NCBI GenBank assembly: GCA_963778895.1
Contig: CAVZVZ010000005.1
Coordinates: 806,001 to 870,000, forward strand
Direction: 5' to 3'
Origin: CAVZVZ01 sp963778895
GTDB lineage: Bacteria > Actinomycetota > Acidimicrobiia > Acidimicrobiales > Acidimicrobilacustridaceae
DNA length: 64,000 bases
Every line of letters begins with the position of its first letter. Positions within the stretch are counted from its first letter, which is position 1. Shown here in pieces: positions 59,708 to 64,000 of the stretch. Under the pieces are notes generated by a model. It was not told where the DNA came from and did no database searches. It was given only the letters and a program-made list of their open reading frames with translations. Both the position numbers and the translations under genes were made by a program.

Positions 59708-60856
59708 GTGACCAGGCTGTTCGGCATCACGGTCGCCGGTGGCTTGTCCTCGGAGAACCGGGTGTTCGCCAGGCTGCTGTCCGAGCGCGGTGATCGCTAC
59801 GACGCGCTCGTGGTCGTCCACGAGGAGAACGGTGCCGAGGCCGGAATCGCGGACGACTTCGCCGCACTAGCGGACAGCGCCACCATCCCGCTCGATACCG
59901 GATGGAGGCCGAACCCCTGGTCGCGTCGCGGCAACCCGGGTCGGGCGCCGGTGGCGTTGCGATACCGGCACCGAGTCGATCGCATCACTGCCGCCGCCGA
60001 CCGGTTCGAGGCCGGAGCCATCTACTCCTCCCAGCAGCACTACGACTGCCTGGCCGCGTCGAAGGTCGCCCGGTCGCTCGGCGCGCCCCAGATCGTCCAC
60101 CTCCACTACACCGTTGGCCCTTGGCTCCGTCGGGTGGTGCTCAAGCAGCTTCGGACCACCGACCGGGTGGTGGCAGTCAGCAACTTCGTCCGCCAGCAGG
60201 CAATCAGCCATGGGGTGCCGGAACACCGGATCACGACCATCCACAACCCGGTGCCCCCATATGTTCGGCCTGACCCGGGGAGTACTCGGGCGCTGCGCGG
60301 TGAGCTCGGTCTGGCCGACGATCAGTACGTTTTCGGGCTCGTCGGCCGGTTCGACCCGGGCAAGGGTCACCTCGACGCCATCGCCGCCTTCGAGCGCGTC
60401 GCGCGCCAACGCGACGACGTAGCGCTGGTGCTGGTGGGGTCGGGTCGGATCGAACGCAAGATCGGCGCTCGCGCCCGCCATTCGCCAGTGGCCGACCGCA
60501 TCGTCACGACCGGCCAACGATCCGACGTGCCCGAGCTGCTCTCCGTGTTCAACTCGCTCGTGCATCCCGCGACGCAGGACCCCTGCCCGCTGGCGGTGCT
60601 CGAAGCGATGGCGGCGGCCCTGCCGGTGGTCGCGTACGACGATGGCGGCTTGCCCGAGCTGGTCGAGTCCGGCACCAGCGGGATCCTCGTAGATCATGGC
60701 GACGTCGGGGCGCTGGCGGACGCGATGCTGGCGCTGCGCGACGACGAGGCGATGGGCTGCGAGCTCGGTGCCGCCGCCGTCAAGCGGGTGGCTTCGGACT
60801 TTGCTCCCGCTGACGCCGGTGCGAGCTTCGCCGACCTCGTCACGTCCATCGCCTGA
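59708..60856 (+). CDS. Glycosyltransferase family 4
   Basis: Intact, 382 aa, GT-B. N-terminal ITVAGGLSSENRVFARLLSE, the acceptor-side PQIVHLHYTVGPWLRR and VVAVSNFVRQQAISHG; donor domain YVFGLVGRFDPGKGHLDAIA and VHPATQDPCPLAVLEAMAAA with the GT4 E-x7-E spacing. The GTG at 59708 has no strong RBS. The ~240 bp upstream hold only a small inverted repeat (CGAGCG-CAG-CGCTCG near 59510). It stands alone on the plus strand and is followed by the secreted-protein gene. Confidence 0.87.
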   Translation: MTRLFGITVAGGLSSENRVFARLLSERGDRYDALVVVHEENGAEAGIADDFAALADSATIPLDTGWRPNPWSRRGNPGRAPVALRYRHRVDRITAAADRFEAGAIYSSQQHYDCLAASKVARSLGAPQIVHLHYTVGPWLRRVVLKQLRTTDRVVAVSNFVRQQAISHGVPEHRITTIHNPVPPYVRPDPGSTRALRGELGLADDQYVFGLVGRFDPGKGHLDAIAAFERVARQRDDVALVLVGSGRIERKIGARARHSPVADRIVTTGQRSDVPELLSVFNSLVHPATQDPCPLAVLEAMAAALPVVAYDDGGLPELVESGTSGILVDHGDVGALADAMLALRDDEAMGCELGAAAVKRVASDFAPADAGASFADLVTSIA

Positions 60857-61012
60857 CCACTTCCGCAGGGTCACCCGGACCGCTCGTGGCCGCGCCCACG
60901 ATGAGAATCGACGAGCCGTTGGCGATCAAGTGGTGGCCAGCTACCGTCGGAGCGACGAGTCGGTGTGGGTCCGTGGTCGGAACCGCTCGGGCGCCGAGAC
61001 AAGGAGCCCTCG

Positions 61013-62286
61013 TTGAAACGACGATCTACGTTCGTTGCCCCTGCCGTCGCCGCGGTGTTGGCCATGGCGCATTGCTGCCTTCGCGGGGCCGTTCCACTCG
61101 CCGGTCGCCCGCGCCCAGTCCTCGCTGACGTTCGGGGCCACCTTCGACACGCCCGGGGACTTCTTCGACCGCTTCGACTACGGCTACACCGGGGTGAACC
61201 CGTTCGCGGTCAACTCCGAGCTGACCCAGTTCCACGGCGACCACGACGACAGCTGCGAAGGACCCACGACCGACCGCACCGTCGCGTTCGCCGGTGACGC
61301 CGACAACCTCGACTTCAGCCAGCTGTTCTGGTACTGCGCTCCAAAGGGCCCCGAGAGCGGCCACATGATGACGGGAGTCAACACCTTCGGTTACAACATC
61401 GCCTGGTTCTCCCCCCAGCCCACGTTCAGCGACGTGACAAAAGTGTGCTGGGACGTCAACGAGACCTCACTGTCGAGCCGCAAGTGGACGAGTGTGCTCT
61501 TCGAGTCACCCGACGATGCCACCCGATACCCGGTCGGCACGGTCACCGGCTCGGGTGACGGCCACAGTCAAGCGCGCGGCACCGGCGGCTTCGACCTCGG
61601 GTACACGTCACCGGACTTCCGGACGGACCCGGGCCCGAACAGCGGCATCTTCCCGCAAGGCGGCACCCTCGCGGGCATCAAAGATGTGTCGGGCGTGTTC
61701 GCCTGGTTCCAAGACCAGGACAACTTCGTCAGCGACCAAATCGGATGGCCCGGTCAGCTCAGCGGCTACGGCGCGCCGATCACTGACAAGGCGGCCCGAT
61801 ACACCCATTGCGTCGAGAACCTCCCGAACAACCAGATCCAGATCACCCAAGCGGTGGCACCGGAGTACGGCGGTGACACGAAGACCTACACGGCCACTGG
61901 TCAGATTCCATCCGGACCGGTGCGTGTCGTGTTCGAGGACGACAACTACGACCCACCCAAGGCCGACAACTACGACCCGAACGTCGTCACCTGGCACTGG
62001 GACAACATCCAGGTCGACGCCGCCTCTTCAGAGATCACGCACCCGGTGGTACCGCCGGTCGCCCCGCAGCGTGGCCCACGCTGCGCCCGCGGCGGGGGCA
62101 GAGCTCGCCACCTCGCCAGCCAGTCCGGGCGGAGGCGAAGGGCGCATCCGTCGGGCGGCCGCCCCGTTCGCTCTCCCGGCCGTGGTGCTCCTCCTCGCCG
62201 TGCTGGCCCTCGTCGTCCTGGTCCTCCAACGAGAGGGCCGCTTCGCCCGCCGGTCAGACGGACCTACCGAGCCACCTCAGGACTGA
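61013..62286 (+). CDS. Secreted protein with C-terminal membrane anchor (two frameshifts)
   Basis: The TTG at 61013 has AAGGAG 7 nt upstream and opens a signal peptide (KRRSTFVAPAVAAVLAM). After a shift near 61070 it ends ...PVARAQSS. The mature part is a ~320-residue beta-rich domain (FGATFDTPGDFFDRFDYGY, VCWDVNETSLSSRKW, VAWFQD-type patches, NVVTWHWDNIQVD) resembling carbohydrate-binding jelly rolls, though no family is certain. After a second shift near 62085 come a Gly/Ala/Pro spacer and one helix (APFALPAVVLLLAVLALVVL) with a basic tail. It is convergent with the arabinofuranosidase-like gene, overlapping by 10 nt. Confidence 0.7.
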
Positions 62287-63904
62287 GCGCCCCATTTCAA
62301 GAGCGTGATCGAGTACGCCGGGAACTCGTGGGAGAGCACTCCGTCCGCCGTCGGGGTCAAGACCTGGCCTGGCTCGGTGAGACCGATGCTCGGTGTCGTC
62401 GAGCCGTTGAACGTGACGTCGGTCGACTGCAGCGAGTCGGCGACGACCACGTCGGCCGTCACCGTGCCGGCACCCGCCGCCGGCTGCGCAGAGATGGTGG
62501 CACCGACCGTGTCCGACGAGGGGTTGATCACGAGCAGCCGGGCCGATCCATCGGCGCCGCGCCCGCCGTAGACACCGAGCTGTCCGAGGCCGGCGCCAGC
62601 TTCGATCTCGACGCGTTCGTCGCCGAAACGAGACCACAGAACCATCGCGTAGTACGCCGGGCTGCGCTGGTGGGTCTGGGCGTCGAACAGCCCGTAGTCG
62701 CTCGCCGTTCGCCGCCCGGCCGTTGGCCAGGTTCCACTGGTTCGCGATCGTGACGCCGTTCGCCGCCATCTGCCCGATCGTCTCGGCCAGGTAGAAGGCG
62801 TTGACCGCCTGTCGTCATCAGCTTCTCGTCGTCGCCGTCGATGAAGGCGACGAGGTTGTGCTCGGTGACGGCAATGGGAACGTCCGAGCCGATCCCGTGA
62901 TCCCCGAAGCCATCCCGAACGTCACCGGTGATGCGGGGCCAATCGTTGCCGGGGAGGCCGAACACGTCCTCGGCCGGAGGGTCGCCGTTCGAGCCGTAGT
63001 GGTGGACGATGTAGAAGTCGATGGCGTCGCCCGCGCCCCCCATCACCGCATCGTCCCAGTGGTTGAAGGCGCTGCGGTCGCCGACTCCCACGGCGCCGAC
63101 CTCGATGTCGGGGTCGACCGCCCGCATGGCCTCCCGGAACTGGAGGAACCCGTCGTGGTCACCAGTACCCGTCACGTACTCGGTGCCGTCGCACGTCCAG
63201 ACGTCCTCCCAGCCGAACGACGCACAGTTCTTCCCTGCCGACTCTTTCGCCCCGTAGACCTCGTTGCCGATCTCCCAGTAGCGAATGGGCATCGGCTCGG
63301 GATATCCGCGCTCGGCGCGGAGCTGGGCCCAGTGCCCGACCGTCAACCAGTCGAAACCGTTGCGATCCGTGCCGATCGGGTGGTCGTCGTCCACGCTGCC
63401 GTTGAAGAACGCGACCAGCGCGGCGGCTTCCTGGGCGGTGCCGTTCATCGAAACCGTCCACATGGCGGGCAGACCGGTGGCCTTCAGCAACCCGAGGAAG
63501 TCCGACGGCCGCATGGCCCAGGTCGCGTCGCACCGTTGTGGATCACCGAGCTCACAGCCCATCCAGTCGTAGTTGCTGCTCCAGCTCCCACCCGGCAGTC
63601 GCAACAACGTGGTGCCCGACGCCACGGTGAGATCGCGAAACTCCTGGTTGGCAACCAGTTCGGGCAGGAGCCATGCGGGAACGTTCGTGCCGAGGAGCCG
63701 CCGGTCGAACGGTCCGAGCACCTGGTCGGTCCGCACGACGATGCGGCCGTCCGGGCCGGGCCGCGCGGTCGACCCTGAACGCCCGACCGACTCCGACGAG
63801 CACGCGGCCAGCAGGGCCAACGACGCCAACAGCGTGGCGATCCATCGTTTGCCATGAGCCGACAACCAGGGTGTTCGCGTGGTGGTCCCCGACCCGACCG
63901 GCAT
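62277..63904 (-). CDS. Alpha-L-arabinofuranosidase-like lipoprotein (two frameshifts)
   Basis: A signal peptide with lipobox (TLLASLALLAACSSE) precedes a GH51/GH39-like TIM barrel: FDRRLLGTNVPAWLLPELV, LLRLPGGSWSSNYDWMG, the acid/base Glu in RYWEIGNEVYGAKES and the likely nucleophile Glu in VPIAVTEHNLVAF. A C-terminal beta domain follows (LGVYGGRGADGSARLLVIN). Shifts lie near 62810 and 62690. It would cut or trim arabinose- or galactofuranose-containing glycans outside the cell, which fits a locus with glf. The ATG at 63904 is set by a -10 box 7 nt upstream. Confidence 0.8.
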
Positions 63905-63911
63905 GCAACGC

Positions 63912-63917
63912 ACCCTA
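63912..63917 (-). promoter_or_regulatory. -10 box TAGGGT, leaderless start for the arabinofuranosidase-like gene
   Basis: On the minus strand TAGGGT ends 7 nt before the ATG at 63904. The spacing is the same as for greA and the sortase gene. Confidence 0.45.
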
Positions 63918-64000
63918 GGTGTTCGTGCAAGAGTCACACCTGCGGGTCCGTCACAAGATCGCAATACTCCGGTAGCCTCGCCCGGCGTAGGCCGCCGATC

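Noticed and set aside
1..64000. Insertion sequences, integrases, phage genes, attachment sites or an origin
   Set aside because: No transposase, integrase or phage structural motif was recognised, and no direct-repeat target sites or DnaA-box clusters stood out on reading.

Overview
The window is about 64 kb of high-GC DNA with many GTG/TTG starts, a class E sortase, citramalate-type isoleucine synthesis, an adenylyl cyclase fused to a STAND ATPase, and several -10-like boxes sitting 6-8 nt before start codons. Together these suggest an actinobacterium, probably of the class Acidimicrobiia. That placement is inferred from gene content; no rRNA is present. Many conserved genes are broken by single-base insertions or deletions, often in short homopolymers (gltX, cimA, leuB, ppx, srtE, galE, glf, rfbF and others), while the protein family stays intact on both sides of each break. 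I read this as leftover consensus error from long-read sequencing rather than mass gene decay. Broken genes are therefore annotated as single loci, with shift positions given where they can be placed.

Region 1 (1-13.7 kb) is housekeeping. It holds a methyltransferase tail, tRNA-Glu and tRNA-Gln next to gltX, a YdcF-like protein, an L,D-transpeptidase lipoprotein, two secreted proteins that share an unusual C-terminal tail (VQAATxPKFTG), a minus-strand leuB-ilvE-cimA operon with an attenuator-like leader, greA, two alpha/beta hydrolases and a Ppx/GppA phosphatase.

Region 2 (13.7-23.5 kb) is one very large minus-strand gene. In order it encodes two zinc ribbons, a class III adenylyl cyclase domain, a STAND-type ATPase, a TPR-like helical region and an array of about 16 NTF2/SnoaL-like domains. 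Most of the array alternates between two module types. Its stop overlaps the ppx start.

Region 3 (24-64 kb) is a surface-glycan locus. It encodes a polyprenyl-phosphate sugar transferase, a Wzz-like chain-length protein, a CpsD-like protein lacking a normal Walker A lysine, an O-antigen-ligase/polymerase protein joined to a 4'-phosphopantetheinyl transferase, a MOP flippase, UDP-galactopyranose mutase, GalE, at least eight glycosyltransferases, hexapeptide acyltransferases, a GMC oxidoreductase with an aldo/keto reductase, two Fe(II)/2-oxoglutarate oxygenases, and sugar-nucleotide genes (RfbF, RmlC-like, SDR, DegT, C-methyltransferase). The last set suggests a branched or deoxy sugar, possibly CDP-linked. 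A class E sortase, large membrane proteins (DUF2142-like, GT-C-like), secreted proteins and an arabinofuranosidase-like lipoprotein lie within or beside it. Genes run on both strands in short, often translationally coupled operons.
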